64,000 nt of DNA from Oceanospirillaceae bacterium. Lineage in GTDB: Bacteria; Pseudomonadota; Gammaproteobacteria; Pseudomonadales; Balneatricaceae. The position numbers were made by a program, and so were the translations under genes. Of this stretch, positions 16,556 through 28,292 are shown one piece after another. The notes below the pieces were generated by a model. The model was not told the DNA's origin. It saw nothing but the letters and a program-made list of their open reading frames with translations, and did no database searches. Location of the stretch: assembly GCA_029938085.1 (NCBI GenBank), contig JAPYOS010000004.1:186001-250000 (forward strand), in the 5' to 3' direction. The stretch's first letter is position 1. Each line of letters begins with the position of its first letter.

Positions 16556-17789
16556 GACGCAAGACCTCTGCAGGCTCAACTCGAGAGGCCTTCCAGGCAG
16601 GATACAAGGTTGCCAACACACACAATACAAACGAGCTAAGGCTAATAACTAGCACATCTTCAAGCAATACATGGGAAGGAAAATAACTAATAAAATAAAC
16701 ATCCGCACTCAACACCTTAAAACCAAAGGTCTGTTCGGCCCAATCGACGATGGCGGTAATATTGAGCGCCAACACCACACCTAACAAGGTGCCTACCAAG
16801 GTGCCCAACACACCAATGACGCTGCCCTGCACGATAAAGATGCCCATCACATCACGCTGGCTGGCGCCTAAGGTACGTAATATGGCAATATCGGCCTGTT
16901 TTTCTACTACCAACATAACCAAGGTAGACACTATATTAAAGGCCGCCACAGCGATCACCAGCATCAGCAACAAACCCAACATACGGCGCTCAAGTTGAAT
17001 GGCCTGAAACAAACTGCCATGGGTGCGAGTCCAATCGTTAGTCCAGTATTGGCCGGGTAATTCGAAGGCGACTTTTTGAGCAATTTGAGGTGCTTTGAAC
17101 AAGTCATCTAATTTTAGCCTCAGCCCTTCTACCCCACCACCCAAGCGTTTTAGGCGGCTGGCATCGTTAATGTGCATTATGGCTAAATTGGCATCCAATT
17201 CAGCACCCACTTTAAAGATACCGACCAAGGTAAAGCGCTTTAAACGCGGCACAATTCCGGCAACAGTTAACGAGGCCTCTGGCAAAAACAAAGTCACTTT
17301 GTCGCCAATACGGGCACTCAACTGACGTGCCAATAGGTCGCCCATTAGAATGTTAAATTCACCCGCTTTGAGGTCGCCCACCGAGCCTGCCACCATGTGA
17401 TTAGGTAGAATGGATACTTGGGCTTCTGCGGCAGGCTCTATGCCGTGCAACAACACCGGCTGCACTCGGCCGCGGTTATTAAACATACCTTGGCTATGCA
17501 CGAATGGTGCGGCCCCTACTACGCCTTCAACTTGTAAGGCTAACGCCGCAGGCTCCTGCCAGTGCATTATCGGCTCGGCAGTTTGTACGGTTGCATGGGG
17601 CACCATGCCTAAAATACGTTGCCGCAACTCACGATCAAAACCGTTCATTACCGACAGTACTAAAATAAGCACGGTGACGCCTAACACTAATCCCAGCATA
17701 GAAATTAGGGAAATGAAGGAAATAAAGTGGTTTTGCCTTTGTGCGCGGGTGTATCTTAAACCTACGGTCAAGGCAATCGACTGAAACAT
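16548..17789 (-). CDS. Lipoprotein-releasing system permease LolC/LolE
   Basis: A 413-residue MacB/FtsX-type permease with one N-terminal transmembrane helix (about 24-47), a large periplasmic domain (50-270) and three C-terminal helices; it pairs with LolD. The N-terminal SLRYTR-like YTRAQRQNHFISFISLISM is the LolC/E signature. Only one such permease is encoded here, so the organism may use a homodimeric (LolF-type) complex or carry the second gene elsewhere. I therefore leave the symbol open. It lies four bases from sthA on the same strand. Confidence 0.92.
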   Translation of the reverse strand: MFQSIALTVGLRYTRAQRQNHFISFISLISMLGLVLGVTVLILVLSVMNGFDRELRQRILGMVPHATVQTAEPIMHWQEPAALALQVEGVVGAAPFVHSQGMFNNRGRVQPVLLHGIEPAAEAQVSILPNHMVAGSVGDLKAGEFNILMGDLLARQLSARIGDKVTLFLPEASLTVAGIVPRLKRFTLVGIFKVGAELDANLAIMHINDASRLKRLGGGVEGLRLKLDDLFKAPQIAQKVAFELPGQYWTNDWTRTHGSLFQAIQLERRMLGLLLMLVIAVAAFNIVSTLVMLVVEKQADIAILRTLGASQRDVMGIFIVQGSVIGVLGTLVGTLLGVVLALNITAIVDWAEQTFGFKVLSADVYFISYFPSHVLLEDVLVISLSSFVLCVLATLYPAWKASRVEPAEVLRHE

Positions 17790-17793
17790 AGGA

Positions 17794-19197
17794 CTATTTA
17801 TTAACCTGACGAGCGCGGTTTAAGCCCAGTTGAGCGGCCACCCGATAGGCTTCTGCCATGGTGGGAAAGTTAAAGGTATTGTTTACAAAATACTCAATAG
17901 TATTCGCCTCACCTTTTTGGTTCATAATGGCTTGGCCGATATGAATGATTTCTGAAGCCCTGTCGCCAAAACAGTGGATACCCAAAATTTGGTATGTTTC
18001 TCGATGGAATAAAATCTTCAACATGCCTACCACCTCACCACTAATCTGGGCCCGTGCTAAGTCTTTAAAGAAGGCCTGACCGACTTCGTAAGGTACTTTT
18101 TCTTCGGTTAATTGCTCTTCGGTTTTGCCCAAAGAGCTGATTTCTGGAATGGTAAAGATACCCGTCGGCACGTCATCTACAAAGCGAAAACCCGGCAAGT
18201 CAAGCAAGTCAGTAGCTGCAGAACGGCCTTGGTCGTAGGCAGCAGAAGCGAGGCTTGGCCAACCAACCACGTCGCCGGCGGCATAAATGCCTTCGACGCC
18301 TGTTTGGTAACGCTTATCGATGTGCAATTGACCACGACCATTGGCCTCTAAGCCAATATTTTCTAGGCCCAAATCTTTAGTGTTACCTGAGCGGCCGTTA
18401 CAGAACAATAACATGTCGGCACGGAGGCGTTTACCCGATTCCAGCTCCATAGACACAGAGGAGTCATCCGCCGAAACACTTTTATAGGTTTCGTTGTGGC
18501 GGATACGTACACCATTGTTTCTAAGGTGGTAACTTAGGGAGTCGGAGATTTCTACGTCGAGAAATTCTAGCAAGTTAGCGCGGTTATCAACCAAATCTAC
18601 TTTAACGCCTAAACCAGCAAAAATAGAGGCGTACTCCGAACCAATCACACCTGCACCATAAATAATTAACGTGCGCGGCGTGTGCTCCAAGTTAAGTACG
18701 GTGTCGCTGGTATAAATGCGCTCGTGGGTAAAATCGACATCAACCGGTTCGTAGGGGCTAGAACCTGTGGCAATTACGGCCTGATCAAAATAGAGATTTT
18801 CGATGGTTTCGTTGCCTAATACCTCAATATGATTACGATCGACAAAATGGGCACGGCCAAAAAATATATCAACCCGGTTACGGGCATAAAACTGCGTGTG
18901 CAACATCACTTGTTTAGCGATGACTTCGCTGGCAGTTTTTAAAACTTGAGGAAAAGAGAAGTTTTTTGGCTCACCAATCACCCGGAACATCGGGTTGGTA
19001 TTAAACTCTACGATTTGTTTAACCGAATGACGTAACGCCTTAGACGGTATGGTGCCTTTATGAGCACAAGCACCACCCACCTGATCACGCATTTCAACCA
19101 CTGCGACTTTGCGGCCTAACTTTGCTGCGTTGATCGCTGCGGCTTCGCCAGCGGGGCCGGTACCAATAACCACCAAATCGTAATTATAATCTGCCAT
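17794..19197 (-). CDS. sthA: Soluble pyridine nucleotide transhydrogenase SthA
   Basis: FAD flavoprotein that moves hydride between NADPH and NAD+ in the cytoplasm, normally draining excess NADPH. The FAD-binding [12 protein letters not shown] at the N-terminus, [10 protein letters not shown] in place of the redox disulfide of related lipoamide dehydrogenases, the NAD-binding [12 protein letters not shown] near residue 180 and a C-terminal dimerisation domain with [16 protein letters not shown] match E. coli SthA almost throughout. Length 467 is typical. AGAGAGAC precedes the ATG. It follows the nqr cluster on the same strand, and might be read through from nqrM. Confidence 0.96.
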   Translation of the reverse strand: MADYNYDLVVIGTGPAGEAAAINAAKLGRKVAVVEMRDQVGGACAHKGTIPSKALRHSVKQIVEFNTNPMFRVIGEPKNFSFPQVLKTASEVIAKQVMLHTQFYARNRVDIFFGRAHFVDRNHIEVLGNETIENLYFDQAVIATGSSPYEPVDVDFTHERIYTSDTVLNLEHTPRTLIIYGAGVIGSEYASIFAGLGVKVDLVDNRANLLEFLDVEISDSLSYHLRNNGVRIRHNETYKSVSADDSSVSMELESGKRLRADMLLFCNGRSGNTKDLGLENIGLEANGRGQLHIDKRYQTGVEGIYAAGDVVGWPSLASAAYDQGRSAATDLLDLPGFRFVDDVPTGIFTIPEISSLGKTEEQLTEEKVPYEVGQAFFKDLARAQISGEVVGMLKILFHRETYQILGIHCFGDRASEIIHIGQAIMNQKGEANTIEYFVNNTFNFPTMAEAYRVAAQLGLNRARQVNK

Positions 19198-19251
19198 CTT
19201 TGTCTCTCTTCACTACTACTGTTTTTATTTGATCGGTTCACTTAATAATTG

Positions 19252-19488
19252 TTAACGCGTCGCATCATAGGATATTTCTTCGGCCAGCTTATCTTCTTTG
19301 ATAGCCTTTTGCTGTTCAGTTTCGCACACTTCTGGGTCGCCTTTACACACGTCACAGGCCACATCCATACCCAACGCAGTCATCCCACCGCAGGAACCCG
19401 CAATGGGCTTGCCGCCCATCAACACACCCACAGCCATACCCGCAACAATGATGAGCAAACCCACAAAGGTTAATATCATGGTTTCCAT
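19252..19488 (-). CDS. nqrM: Na+-NQR maturation protein NqrM
   Basis: A 78-residue single-span membrane protein: one N-terminal helix (ILTFVGLLIIVAGMAVGVLMG) followed by GSCGGMTALGMDVACDVC, the conserved four-cysteine arrangement of NqrM, with a further cysteine in PEVCET. NqrM is known to be needed to insert the iron centre between NqrD and NqrE in Vibrio. It directly abuts apbE (stop and start adjacent) at the end of the nqr operon, which fits. Confidence 0.93.
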   Translation of the reverse strand: METMILTFVGLLIIVAGMAVGVLMGGKPIAGSCGGMTALGMDVACDVCKGDPEVCETEQQKAIKEDKLAEEISYDATR

Positions 19489-20547
19489 TTAATTCTCCAA
19501 ATAAGTATCAAAGCCTGTGCTTGATTGCGCCACAAAGCCTTCAGATTGTTTCATTATAAAGTATGCTGGCACGTGATGCAGCTCTGCCCATGCCAAACCT
19601 TGTTTTCCACCCATAACCATCAGCGCGGTGGCTAGCGCGTCGGCAGTAGCAGCGCTGGCATCGACCACAGTAACAGACGCCAACTTATGGGTCACAGGCC
19701 GCAAACTCGATGGATCTAGGGTATGTGAATACCGCACCCCATGCTGCTCGTAATAATTGCGGTAATTACCGGACGTAGCCACTGCCATGTCCTTCACCTG
19801 CACCACTTGATATACCTGACGAGCATCCGCAGCGGGCGTTTCAATAGCAATACGCCAAATACTGCCATCTGGCTTACGTCCGTGGGCTCGTAATTCACCC
19901 CCCACTTCCACCAAATAATCCATCACATCGTTGGATTCTAGCCAAGCCGCAATGGCGTCAACACCATAACCTTTTGCAATGGCAGACAGGTCAATAGAAC
20001 TGGCTGCAGTTTTAAGCAAGGCGGCCGGTTGATGCTGCACTTGCAAGTGCTGATAACCAATCACTGGGCGTAGCGCTTCCAACGCCAAGTCGCTAGGAAT
20101 ATGCTCCGGCACAGGGTCCGGCCCAAAACCCCACAGGTCGACCAAAGGTCCAACGGTGACATCAAAGGCACCGCCTGTCTGGCGACTGATATCAATAGAG
20201 CGGCTCACTAGATCTGCCATGGCTTGGGGCACCGGATGCCATTCGTCCACGGCTGCGCCATTAAAACCGCTGAGGTCAGAAGAATCCATATAGGTCGACA
20301 TGCTGGCTTCTATTCGAGCTAACTCAGCTTTGGCGCCAATAGCGATGGCTGCATGATCAACACCATCCTTGGCCACCCACTTAACAGTGTAGCTGGTGCC
20401 CATAGCAAGGCCGGTAACCGCATCTATTTTTGCTTCTTCAGACACAGAACAGCCCAGCAACAAGGTGAGCATCAATGCGCACCCTATGGCTAGGCTGGTT
20501 TTTTGCAAAAGTGTTGCCAAGAGCTTTGGGTTATCCGCCAAAATCAT
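19489..20547 (-). CDS. apbE: FAD:protein FMN transferase ApbE
   Basis: Covalently attaches FMN from FAD to the threonines of NqrB and NqrC. It is a lipoprotein: a hydrophobic segment ends in the lipobox LLLGC. The FMN transferase domain shows MGTSYTVKW, the [14 protein letters not shown] stretch, [15 protein letters not shown] (flavin and metal binding) and [10 protein letters not shown] place the start at the ATG inside the last codons of nqrF, giving translational coupling; a GTG 30 bases upstream is possible and would deepen the overlap. Its place directly after nqrF and before nqrM supports dedication to Na+-NQR. Confidence 0.93.
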   Translation of the reverse strand: MILADNPKLLATLLQKTSLAIGCALMLTLLLGCSVSEEAKIDAVTGLAMGTSYTVKWVAKDGVDHAAIAIGAKAELARIEASMSTYMDSSDLSGFNGAAVDEWHPVPQAMADLVSRSIDISRQTGGAFDVTVGPLVDLWGFGPDPVPEHIPSDLALEALRPVIGYQHLQVQHQPAALLKTAASSIDLSAIAKGYGVDAIAAWLESNDVMDYLVEVGGELRAHGRKPDGSIWRIAIETPAADARQVYQVVQVKDMAVATSGNYRNYYEQHGVRYSHTLDPSSLRPVTHKLASVTVVDASAATADALATALMVMGGKQGLAWAELHHVPAYFIMKQSEGFVAQSSTGFDTYLEN

Positions 20548-21760
20548 CGAGTAAGATGTTTTCGTCTTCCACACCAAGGTCTTTCAACATTTGCACAACA
20601 GCTGCGTTCATCATTGGAGGTCCACACATGTAGAACTCACAATCTTCTGGCGCGTCGTGGTCTTTAAGGTAGTTTTCAAACAATACGTTGTGAATAAAAC
20701 CGGTAAGGCCGTCCCAGTTGTCCTCTGGTTGAGGATCAGAAAGGGCTAAGTGCCAGTTGAAGTTGTCGTTTTCTGCCGCTAGAGCATCGTACTCTTCGCC
20801 GTAGAAGGCTTCACGCATGCTACGCGCACCGTACCAGAAAGAGATCTTGCGGGTAGAGTTTAAGCGCTTAAGCTGGTCGAATATGTGTGAACGCATAGGC
20901 GCCATGCCTGCACCACCACCAATAAAGACCATTTCTGCGTCGGTGTCTTTAGCAAAGAACTCGCCAAATGGGCCATACACTTTAATCTTATCGCCCGGTT
21001 TCATGTCAAACACGTAAGACGACATAATACCTGGTGGAATACCGCTGCTGCCCGGAGGTGGCGAAGCAATACGAATATTAAACTTCACTACGCCGCGTTC
21101 TTCTGGGTAGTTGGCCATAGAGTAGGCACGCACTGTAGTTTCATCAACCACAGACTTGTGCTGCCAAACGTCAAACTTATCCCAATCGCCACGGTACTCT
21201 TCGTCAATGTCGAAGGTTTTGTAATCGATTGAATGAGGAGGACACTCTAGCTGTACATAACCACCTGCGCGGAAATCGACGTTCTCGCCTTCAGGCAATT
21301 TTAGCGTCAATTCTTTAATGAAGGTCGCCACGTTAGGGTTAGACTCAACGGTACATTCCCATTGCTTGACACCAAATACGTCTTCTTCAACTTCAATGTT
21401 CATGTCTTGCTTTACAGCAACCTGACAGGACAAGCGCCAGCCGTCTTTGGCTTCGCGCATAGTGAAGTGGCTCTCTTCAGTGGCTAACATAGAGCCGCCG
21501 CCGTCTTTAACAACACAACGACACTGAGCACAGGTACCACCACCACCACAAGCTGAGGCTAAAAAGATGCCTTGCTCGGAAAGAGTTTGTAGTAACTTGC
21601 CGCCAGCTGGAACCGTAATGGCTTTTTCTGGATCATCGTTGATAGAAATGGTAACAGCACCAGAACTCACTAATTGGGCGCGAGCAATCATGATGATCGC
21701 CACCAAAGAGAGAACCACTGCGGTAAACATTAATACACCGAGGGTAATTTCATTATTCAT
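20531..21760 (-). CDS. nqrF: Na+-NQR subunit F (NADH-oxidising)
   Basis: Electron entry subunit: oxidises NADH with FAD and passes electrons through a [2Fe-2S] cluster. One N-terminal membrane helix (about residues 5-28) is followed by the ferredoxin domain with C71, C77, C80 and C112 as cluster ligands. The FAD domain has RAYSMAN, and the NADH domain has [12 protein letters not shown]. The C-terminus [12 protein letters not shown] is typical. Length 409. It is the last of the six nqr structural genes; apbE overlaps its end. Confidence 0.97.
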   Translation of the reverse strand: MNNEITLGVLMFTAVVLSLVAIIMIARAQLVSSGAVTISINDDPEKAITVPAGGKLLQTLSEQGIFLASACGGGGTCAQCRCVVKDGGGSMLATEESHFTMREAKDGWRLSCQVAVKQDMNIEVEEDVFGVKQWECTVESNPNVATFIKELTLKLPEGENVDFRAGGYVQLECPPHSIDYKTFDIDEEYRGDWDKFDVWQHKSVVDETTVRAYSMANYPEERGVVKFNIRIASPPPGSSGIPPGIMSSYVFDMKPGDKIKVYGPFGEFFAKDTDAEMVFIGGGAGMAPMRSHIFDQLKRLNSTRKISFWYGARSMREAFYGEEYDALAAENDNFNWHLALSDPQPEDNWDGLTGFIHNVLFENYLKDHDAPEDCEFYMCGPPMMNAAVVQMLKDLGVEDENILLDDFGG

Positions 21761-21785
21761 ACATCAATACCTTGTGTAGTGTGCT

Positions 21786-22397
21786 TTACAGCTGAATGCC
21801 AGAGAAAGACATAAAACCAAGTGACATCAAACCTACTGTCACAAAGGTAATACCAAGACCACGTAGGCCTGCAGGTACGTCTGAGTATTTTAGCTTTTCA
21901 CGAATGCCTGCAAGAGTAGCGATGGCTAATGCCCAACCTACGCCTGCGCCCATGCCGTAAACCACCGATTCACCAAAGTTGTAATCGCGCTCTACCATAA
22001 ACAATGCCGCGCCCATGATGGCACAGTTCACTGTAATCAATGGCAAGAACACGCCCAAGGCGTTGTACAAAGCTGGCATATACTTGTCTAGCAACATTTC
22101 CATAATCTGTACAATGGCAGCAATAACGCCAATGTAAGAGATTAAACCTAAGAAGCTTAGGTTAACGTCTGGCATACCTGCCCATGCAAGGGCGCCGTCG
22201 GCTAGCAAGTAGGTGTAGATTAAGTTGTTCACTGGAACAGTGATGGTTAATACGGCAATTACCGCTACACCAAGGCCAATGGCTGTTTTAACTTTCTTGG
22301 AAATAGCCAAGAAAGTACACATGCCCAAAAAGAATGCCAACGCCATGTTCTCTACGAATACGGCTTTAACAAATAGGCTTAGATAATCTTCAATCAT
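21786..22397 (-). CDS. nqrE: Na+-NQR subunit E
   Basis: Six-helix membrane subunit of 203 residues, an inverted-topology partner of NqrD. The conserved cysteines in half-helices, C27 in [10 protein letters not shown] and the one in [11 protein letters not shown], are those that with NqrD hold the intramembrane iron centre. Gene order nqrD-nqrE-nqrF with short spacers is standard. Confidence 0.97.
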   Translation of the reverse strand: MIEDYLSLFVKAVFVENMALAFFLGMCTFLAISKKVKTAIGLGVAVIAVLTITVPVNNLIYTYLLADGALAWAGMPDVNLSFLGLISYIGVIAAIVQIMEMLLDKYMPALYNALGVFLPLITVNCAIMGAALFMVERDYNFGESVVYGMGAGVGWALAIATLAGIREKLKYSDVPAGLRGLGITFVTVGLMSLGFMSFSGIQL

Positions 22398-22408
22398 TGT
22401 TTCAGATC

Positions 22409-23056
22409 CTATTTAGTGTGCGAAGCAAGTTTGTATTCAACGGGCTCAACTTGGTCGATCTTCGAATTACGAAGTAACCAAATGAAACCGCCAATGACAA
22501 AGAAGGCGCTTGGAGGTAGCAACATTAGGCCGTTGGAGTAGTACCAACCGCCATTGGTTACCAATGGTAGGATTTCAAAACCGAACAAGCTGCCAGAGCC
22601 TGTCAATTCACGTACCGTAGCCACAAACAACAATACAACTGAGTAGCCTAAGCCGTTGCCGATACCGTCGAAGAAGGAAGGAATCGGTGGGTTTTGCATA
22701 GCAAATGCTTCTGCACGGCCCATAACGATACAGTTAGTAATAATTAGACCAACAAATACCGAAAGCTGCTTGCTTACTTCATAGGCATAAGCCTTAAGTA
22801 CCTGATCTACCACAATAACCAAAGATGCAATGATGATCATCTGCACGATGATACGGATGCTGCTAGGCACTTGGTTACGAATCAGGGCAATAAAGAAGTT
22901 AGAAAACGCCGTTACCACTGTTAGCGCGATACACATAACAATAGTGACGTTTAAACTGCTGGTTACCGCTAAGGCAGAACAAACACCCAAAATTTGCAAT
23001 GCAATTGGGTTATTTGTAAAGATTGGACTTAACAAAATCTCTCTTGTTTTAGACAT
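22409..23056 (-). CDS. nqrD: Na+-NQR subunit D
   Basis: Membrane subunit of 215 residues with about six helices. The paired half-helix cysteines are C26 in [12 protein letters not shown] and the one in [15 protein letters not shown], matching the iron-centre ligands known in Vibrio. Starts two bases after nqrC ends, so the two are co-translated. Confidence 0.97.
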   Translation of the reverse strand: MSKTREILLSPIFTNNPIALQILGVCSALAVTSSLNVTIVMCIALTVVTAFSNFFIALIRNQVPSSIRIIVQMIIIASLVIVVDQVLKAYAYEVSKQLSVFVGLIITNCIVMGRAEAFAMQNPPIPSFFDGIGNGLGYSVVLLFVATVRELTGSGSLFGFEILPLVTNGGWYYSNGLMLLPPSAFFVIGGFIWLLRNSKIDQVEPVEYKLASHTK

Positions 23057-23058
23057 GA

Positions 23059-23829
23059 TTATGCCTCCCCTGCTTTAAGCTTGGTTAAGAAAGGTGCAAA
23101 ACCATTCTCGCCCAACCAAAATTTAACTAGGTTGGTAACGCCGTTACTGGTTAACGTTGCGCCGGCTAAGCCGTCTATTTTATGTAGATCGCCTGCAGGT
23201 GCATTGCCTTTGATTAAACCGATGGCTGGAACGTTAGAACCTTGCGCATAGACTTTCTTACCAGGCCAAAGCGCCTTCCACTTAGGATTGTCCACTTCGC
23301 CACCCAGCCCAGGTGTTTCGGCATGTTCGTAAAAGCCCAAACCAACCACGGTGTTTAAGTCGCCTTCTAGGGCAATAAAGCCGTAGAGTGTAGACCACAA
23401 ACCATAACCATGAACTGGCAAGATAATACGTTCGATACCCTGCTCGCCTTCAACTAGGTAAACCGTGCTGTATAAAGACTGCTTGCGAATACTGGCAATG
23501 TCTTGATCGCCAGTTAAAGCCCGTGCTTGAGCAGGGTCTTTAGCCGCCTTACGCATGTCGTAAGTTGCCGCATCATGGTCAGTACTAAACTGGCCAGTAC
23601 GCATATCAACTAGCTTAGGCGTAATCGTAGCAAAAGCAGCTTCCAAGTCGCCATCAACCATTTCAATGCCAGCTGCGGCAAGAATGTTCATTTTCTTTTC
23701 GTTAAGGGCATTGGCAACTTGCTTATCGCGTAAACCTACGGCCGCAGCCGAAACGATGACAGAACAAACCACACAAAGAACCAAGGCCACCAACACTGTA
23801 CGTGAGACGGAATCTTTAGAATTAGACAT
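23059..23829 (-). CDS. nqrC: Na+-NQR subunit C, FMN-bearing
   Basis: One N-terminal membrane helix (about residues 11-31) and a periplasmic FMN-binding domain. T225 in [10 protein letters not shown] is the expected site of covalent FMN attachment by ApbE. The ATG of [10 protein letters not shown] overlaps the nqrB stop by eight bases and fits the usual length (256 residues here); a 16-residue upstream extension lies inside nqrB and lacks conservation. Confidence 0.95.
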   Translation of the reverse strand: MSNSKDSVSRTVLVALVLCVVCSVIVSAAAVGLRDKQVANALNEKKMNILAAAGIEMVDGDLEAAFATITPKLVDMRTGQFSTDHDAATYDMRKAAKDPAQARALTGDQDIASIRKQSLYSTVYLVEGEQGIERIILPVHGYGLWSTLYGFIALEGDLNTVVGLGFYEHAETPGLGGEVDNPKWKALWPGKKVYAQGSNVPAIGLIKGNAPAGDLHKIDGLAGATLTSNGVTNLVKFWLGENGFAPFLTKLKAGEA

Positions 23830-25027
23830 TACGTGCAACCCTCCGCTTAATGTTTGCTTCGGTGACATAATAGTCAATCAAAGGCGCGAACAAGTTGGCA
23901 AACAAAATCGCCAACATCATGCCTTCTGGGAAGGCTGGGTTAAGAACACGAATCAATACCACCATGAGGCCGATCAAGGCACCAAAGTACCATTTGCCGG
24001 TATTGGTCATAGACGCAGACACAGGGTCTGTGGCCATAAATATCATACCAAAGGCAAAACCACCCAACACTAGATGCCAGTAGAATGGCAAAGCAAATAG
24101 CGGGTTAGTGTCTGAACCAATGAAGTTAAGCAACAAACTCATGGCAATCATACCGACCATTACACCAGCAACAATGCGCCATGCAGCGATACGAGTCCAA
24201 AGCAATACTGCACCACCAGCAAAGATGGCTAAGGTTGAAACTTCGCCAACCGAACCTTGTAGGTTACCAATAAAGGCGTCTGCCCAAGTAATGCCAGCGT
24301 CAGCTAAGGCAGCTACACCACCGATGTTGGCTAGGCCTAGTGCTGTAGCACCGGAGAAACCATCTACCGCAGTCCATACCGCGTCGCCAGACATTTGTGC
24401 TGGGTAGGCAAAGAACAAGAAGGCTCGGCCAGTAAGTGCTGGGTTTAAGAAGTTCATGCCTGTACCGCCAAACACTTCTTTACCGACCACAATACCAAAG
24501 GTAATACCCATGGCGGCTTGCCATAAAGGCACGTCTGGTGGAAGGATTAAAGCGAACAACACAGAAGTTACAAAGAAACCTTCGTTGACTTCGTGGCCAC
24601 GTACGGCGGCAAACAACACTTCCCAAAAACCACCGACAACAAAAACAACCAAATACACAGGTAGCCAGTAAGCCGCACCTAAAATGAGGTTGTCCCAAAT
24701 GCTTGCAGCATCAGCGCCTGCAATTAGGCTAACCAAAGCACCACGCCAACCTTCAGCTTGAGCAACACCCATAACGTCCATGGCAGAGTTAGCTTGGAAA
24801 CCCAAGTTATACATACCAAAGAAAATAGCCGGGAAAGTACACAACCACACCGTGATCATCATACGCTTAAGGTCAATGCCGTCACGCACATGGGCGCCCG
24901 ACTTAGTCACATAACCTGGGGTGTAGAAAATGGTATCTGCCGCTTCGTACAACGCGTAGAAATTTTCGTACTTGCCACCTTTATGGAAGTGGGGCTCCAT
25001 TGAATCTAAAATGCTACGTAAACTCAT
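23822..25027 (-). CDS. nqrB: Na+-NQR subunit B, FMN-bearing
   Basis: Ten-helix membrane subunit that carries the covalent FMN, riboflavin and the Na+ path. FMN-acceptor T228 lies in [11 protein letters not shown]; the N-terminal [20 protein letters not shown] is typical. The ATG giving [12 protein letters not shown] is preceded by AAGGAG nine bases upstream, within the last codons of nqrA, so I prefer it to a GTG three codons earlier. 401 residues. Confidence 0.96.
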   Translation of the reverse strand: MSLRSILDSMEPHFHKGGKYENFYALYEAADTIFYTPGYVTKSGAHVRDGIDLKRMMITVWLCTFPAIFFGMYNLGFQANSAMDVMGVAQAEGWRGALVSLIAGADAASIWDNLILGAAYWLPVYLVVFVVGGFWEVLFAAVRGHEVNEGFFVTSVLFALILPPDVPLWQAAMGITFGIVVGKEVFGGTGMNFLNPALTGRAFLFFAYPAQMSGDAVWTAVDGFSGATALGLANIGGVAALADAGITWADAFIGNLQGSVGEVSTLAIFAGGAVLLWTRIAAWRIVAGVMVGMIAMSLLLNFIGSDTNPLFALPFYWHLVLGGFAFGMIFMATDPVSASMTNTGKWYFGALIGLMVVLIRVLNPAFPEGMMLAILFANLFAPLIDYYVTEANIKRRVARNV

Positions 25028-25029
25028 GC

Positions 25030-26373
25030 TTAGCACTCCTTCTCTATACGAGTTAATACGTCACGTAATATTGCGCCATACTCGTACTTGCCAGCACAGG
25101 CGTAGGTCATTAACGCTAAGTCAGCTTCTTCAAGCTCTAAGCAACCCAATTCCTGAGCATTAACGATGTCACCAACCACTAAACTACGAAGTAGCTGAGT
25201 AGGTAGGATATCTAACGGCATTAAATTTTCAAATGCACCTACAGGCACCATGGCACGTGGTGAGCCGTTGGTGGTTGTAGTTAAAGCCATTTTCTTTGCA
25301 CGGTTCAAGGCTGAGCTATAAATATTCAACAATGAATGCTTGTTGCTACCTGCAACCGCCCAACCCATAAATTCACGCTTTTTGCCTTCTTCAAGGACGG
25401 TGATTTGGTTGTTGTAACGACCTAAAAACGCAGAAGCACCAGCGGCAATGTTACCACCTAAGGCAGAACCAGAAATAACTCTGTTCTCAAATTCACCTTG
25501 CTGAGTTTCGCCAGCGATAAGCTGCACCGTTGAAGCGCCCAAACGGGTGCGCAACAAACGCGGCTTGGTGACCATCGGGCCAGCCAATGCAATAACGCGC
25601 TCAGTAGGTAATTTACCAGTAGCAAATAGTTTCGCAAAGGCGATGACGTCTTGGTAACCAATAGCCCAAACTGTTTTAGTGGCACTCACAGGGTCCAGCA
25701 TGTGGATGTGTGTAGAGGCTAGACCTGCTGGGTGTACACCTTCAAAACGCTCAACTTGGGTACCGGCAACCTCTGGCACTTGTGTGTCAGCGGCAGCACA
25801 AACAAACACAACACCGTCTGTTAGCTTGGTTAACAGTTGTAAGCCTTGCGCAAAAGCGTCTTGCTCTGCTGCAATGATGGGCGCAGGGTCGGCAGCTAAT
25901 GGGTGTGTGTCGATAGCAGTAACAAAAATAGAGTTAGGCTTGCTATCAATCGCAGGAATCTTGCTAAATGGACGAGTGCGTAGTGCAGCCCACAAACCAG
26001 AGGCTTGTAGATTTTGCGCCACTTGCTCAGCCGTTAGGCTAGCCAAATCGGTAGCAGCACAGCTTGCAAATTCAACAGCATCATCACCGTCGATGTCGAT
26101 AACAACCGATTGCAACACACGTTGTGCGCCACGATTAATTGCACTTACCACACCAGCGGCAGGCGCTGTAAAGTGAACACCAGGGGTTTTCTTGTCAGAA
26201 AACAACACTTGGCCGAGCTTCACTCGGTCACCTACTCTGACTGTCATAGTAGGCTTCATGCCCACATAGTCAGCACCGATCACAGCCACTTGGCTTACCG
26301 CTACAGCATCTTCGATATTCTGCTGCGGTGCGCCTGACAATGGCAGATCCAGACCGCGTCTGATCTTGATCAT
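25030..26373 (-). CDS. nqrA: Na+-NQR subunit A
   Basis: Cytoplasmic, membrane-associated subunit of 447 residues involved in quinone access. The start [16 protein letters not shown] is the family signature, followed by the biotinyl-lipoyl-like domain ([24 protein letters not shown] split over residues 47-70) and the SLBB region towards the C-terminus. First gene of nqrABCDEF-apbE-nqrM; its promoter must lie in the AT-rich 26374-26525 stretch, just past the gap terminator. Confidence 0.97.
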   Translation of the reverse strand: MIKIRRGLDLPLSGAPQQNIEDAVAVSQVAVIGADYVGMKPTMTVRVGDRVKLGQVLFSDKKTPGVHFTAPAAGVVSAINRGAQRVLQSVVIDIDGDDAVEFASCAATDLASLTAEQVAQNLQASGLWAALRTRPFSKIPAIDSKPNSIFVTAIDTHPLAADPAPIIAAEQDAFAQGLQLLTKLTDGVVFVCAAADTQVPEVAGTQVERFEGVHPAGLASTHIHMLDPVSATKTVWAIGYQDVIAFAKLFATGKLPTERVIALAGPMVTKPRLLRTRLGASTVQLIAGETQQGEFENRVISGSALGGNIAAGASAFLGRYNNQITVLEEGKKREFMGWAVAGSNKHSLLNIYSSALNRAKKMALTTTTNGSPRAMVPVGAFENLMPLDILPTQLLRSLVVGDIVNAQELGCLELEEADLALMTYACAGKYEYGAILRDVLTRIEKEC

Positions 26374-26527
26374 AAGTCGTATCCAATTGAGAGTTATTGG
26401 TTGGCTTTAGTATTTACAGCGAAACCCAAGGTGACGCACAACTAAAACCCATAAAAAAAGCCGGCTTATTGTACGAAAATTTACAAATTTTTTCTACCAT
26501 ACTAAAGGCTTAATCCACCTAAAACGA

Positions 26528-26555
26528 AAAAAGGCTGCCTTAGGGCAACCTTTTT
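26528..26555 (-). terminator. Intrinsic terminator after gap
   Basis: AAAAAGG-C-TGCC-TTAG-GGCA-A-CCTTTTT forms an 11-pair stem with one C/A mismatch and a four-base loop. Read on the minus strand it ends in a run of T, so it should end gap transcripts before the nqrA promoter. The symmetric A/T flanks make it bidirectional in principle. Confidence 0.75.
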
Positions 26556-26568
26556 ATAACTATTCGTC

Positions 26569-26588
26569 ATTCCGGCGTAGGCCGGAAT
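26569..26588. repeat. REP-type palindrome, identical to the copy at 108-127
   Basis: ATTCCGGC-GTAG-GCCGGAAT, perfect eight-base arms, abutting the gap stop codon and followed by the gap terminator. Same 20 bases as the first copy 26 kb away. Confidence 0.85.
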
Positions 26589-26589
26589 C

Positions 26590-28026
26590 TCAGTCCTCTA
26601 CAGGAAAGGCCGGTAACGATGTCTTTGTTACATGCTGTAGCATACGAATCACCTGACAAGAATAACCAAATTCATTGTCATACCAGATATAAACTACGCA
26701 GCTCTTCTTGCCCGTTGCAATAGTAGCTAGGCCATCCACTACACCAGCAGCACGAGAACCTACAAAGTCACTAGATACCGCTTCTGGTGAGTCCGTGTAG
26801 TCAATTTGCTTTTGCAAGTCGGAATGCAACGCCATGTGACGCAAATAGTCATTAAGCTCTTCACGCTCAACTTCGGTGTCAAGGTTAAGGTTAAGAATCG
26901 CCATCGATACGTTAGGCGTAGGCACACGAATAGAGTTACCCGTAAGTTTACCCTCAAGCTCTGGCAAGGCCTTAGACACGGCCTTAGCCGCACCGGTTTC
27001 AGTAAGCACCATGTTCAAGCCCGCGGCACGGCCACGACGATCACCTTTATGATAGTTATCAATTAAGTTTTGATCGTTAGTGTAAGCATGCACTGTTTCA
27101 ACGTGACCGTTTTCCACACCGTACTTATCGTTAAGCGCTTTCAAAATAGGCGTGATAGCGTTGGTGGTACAAGAAGCGGCAGACAAAATAGTATCTGTAT
27201 CTTCGATATCTTTCTGGTTAACACCCATAACGATGTTTTTGATACCTTTACCTGGGGCAGTCAACATCACTTTAGCCACACCGTTGGCACGCAAATGCAA
27301 AGACAAACCATCTTCGTCACGCCACTTACCGGTATTATCAATCACAACAGCGTTGCTGATACCGTAATCAGTGTAATCAATAGAGTCAGGTGAGCTGGCG
27401 TAAATCACTTTAATGACGTTACCGTTAGCAATGAGTGCATTTTGCTCTTCATCTACAGTAATGGTGCCTTGAAACGTGCCATGTACAGAATCGCGTCGCA
27501 ACAAGCTAGCACGCTTAGCGAGGTCGTTATCACCACCTTTACGCACAACAATGGCACGTAAACGCAAGCTCTGACCACCACCAGTTTTGTCAATTAACAA
27601 ACGGGCTAACAAACGGCCAATACGGCCAAAACCGTAAAGCACTACATCAGCCTGTGTTTTAGCACTGTCTTTATTTACCGCGCCCACTAAAGCTGCAGCA
27701 ACATAGGCCTGTAAGGTTTGACCAGCACCGTGATCACGGAAACCAATCGCCAACTTACCAATATCTACATGTACGTTTGATAACTCAAGGCCCTGCAGCA
27801 CTTCGACTACGGGGAAGGTTTCATGTACAGAAAGCTTGGTGTGCTCCAACATGCGCGCAGCACGATGGGACTTAAGAATACTAATCACAGAACGATTAAC
27901 CACGGAGCGGCCAAATACGGACACTTCGACGTTATCTTCGCGGTAGATTTTGCCAATCATGGGGATCATGGCTTCGGCTAACGCTTCTTTATCTTTCCAG
28001 TCTGAAAACACTTGTTCTTGGCTCAC
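26590..28026 (-). CDS. gap: Glyceraldehyde-3-phosphate dehydrogenase, long form with N-terminal extension
   Basis: Converts glyceraldehyde-3-phosphate to 1,3-bisphosphoglycerate with NAD(P)+, or the reverse. The NAD-binding GFGRIGR motif is at 132-138 instead of the N-terminus, so about 125 residues of unrelated helical sequence precede it. Catalytic C286 lies in SAASCTTNAITP. This 478-residue form is known beside mfd in Pseudomonas and relatives, and is thought to serve gluconeogenic or oxidative-stress settings; the direction used here is inference. Divergent from mfd across 266 bases. Confidence 0.93.
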   Translation of the reverse strand: MSQEQVFSDWKDKEALAEAMIPMIGKIYREDNVEVSVFGRSVVNRSVISILKSHRAARMLEHTKLSVHETFPVVEVLQGLELSNVHVDIGKLAIGFRDHGAGQTLQAYVAAALVGAVNKDSAKTQADVVLYGFGRIGRLLARLLIDKTGGGQSLRLRAIVVRKGGDNDLAKRASLLRRDSVHGTFQGTITVDEEQNALIANGNVIKVIYASSPDSIDYTDYGISNAVVIDNTGKWRDEDGLSLHLRANGVAKVMLTAPGKGIKNIVMGVNQKDIEDTDTILSAASCTTNAITPILKALNDKYGVENGHVETVHAYTNDQNLIDNYHKGDRRGRAAGLNMVLTETGAAKAVSKALPELEGKLTGNSIRVPTPNVSMAILNLNLDTEVEREELNDYLRHMALHSDLQKQIDYTDSPEAVSSDFVGSRAAGVVDGLATIATGKKSCVVYIWYDNEFGYSCQVIRMLQHVTKTSLPAFPVED

Positions 28027-28292
28027 AGTGAGTCCCTTTGTTCACCGTATAAAAACGGCTTGGTTGCGGTTCAGGTGTTTAACCTTTTACTTACCCATAT
28101 GGGGTGCACATATTATCGTAGATATAGCTACTATACGCAAACTTAGTTTAGCTTATATCCTGCATCATCCAAACCAATAATACCCACTAGACAAGTAACA
28201 TAAAAGTACAGCAAACAGTGCAAGTGGCGCAATAAAGCACTAGAATAACCGGGCTTAATTTAACTGTCTTTATAGCCACACAGGAACCTTGC

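Noticed and set aside
22830-24671. Several plus-strand frames of 60-135 codons across the nqr genes
   Set aside because: All lie opposite strongly conserved nqrB, nqrC and nqrD coding sequence and have no ribosome-binding sites or recognisable domains.
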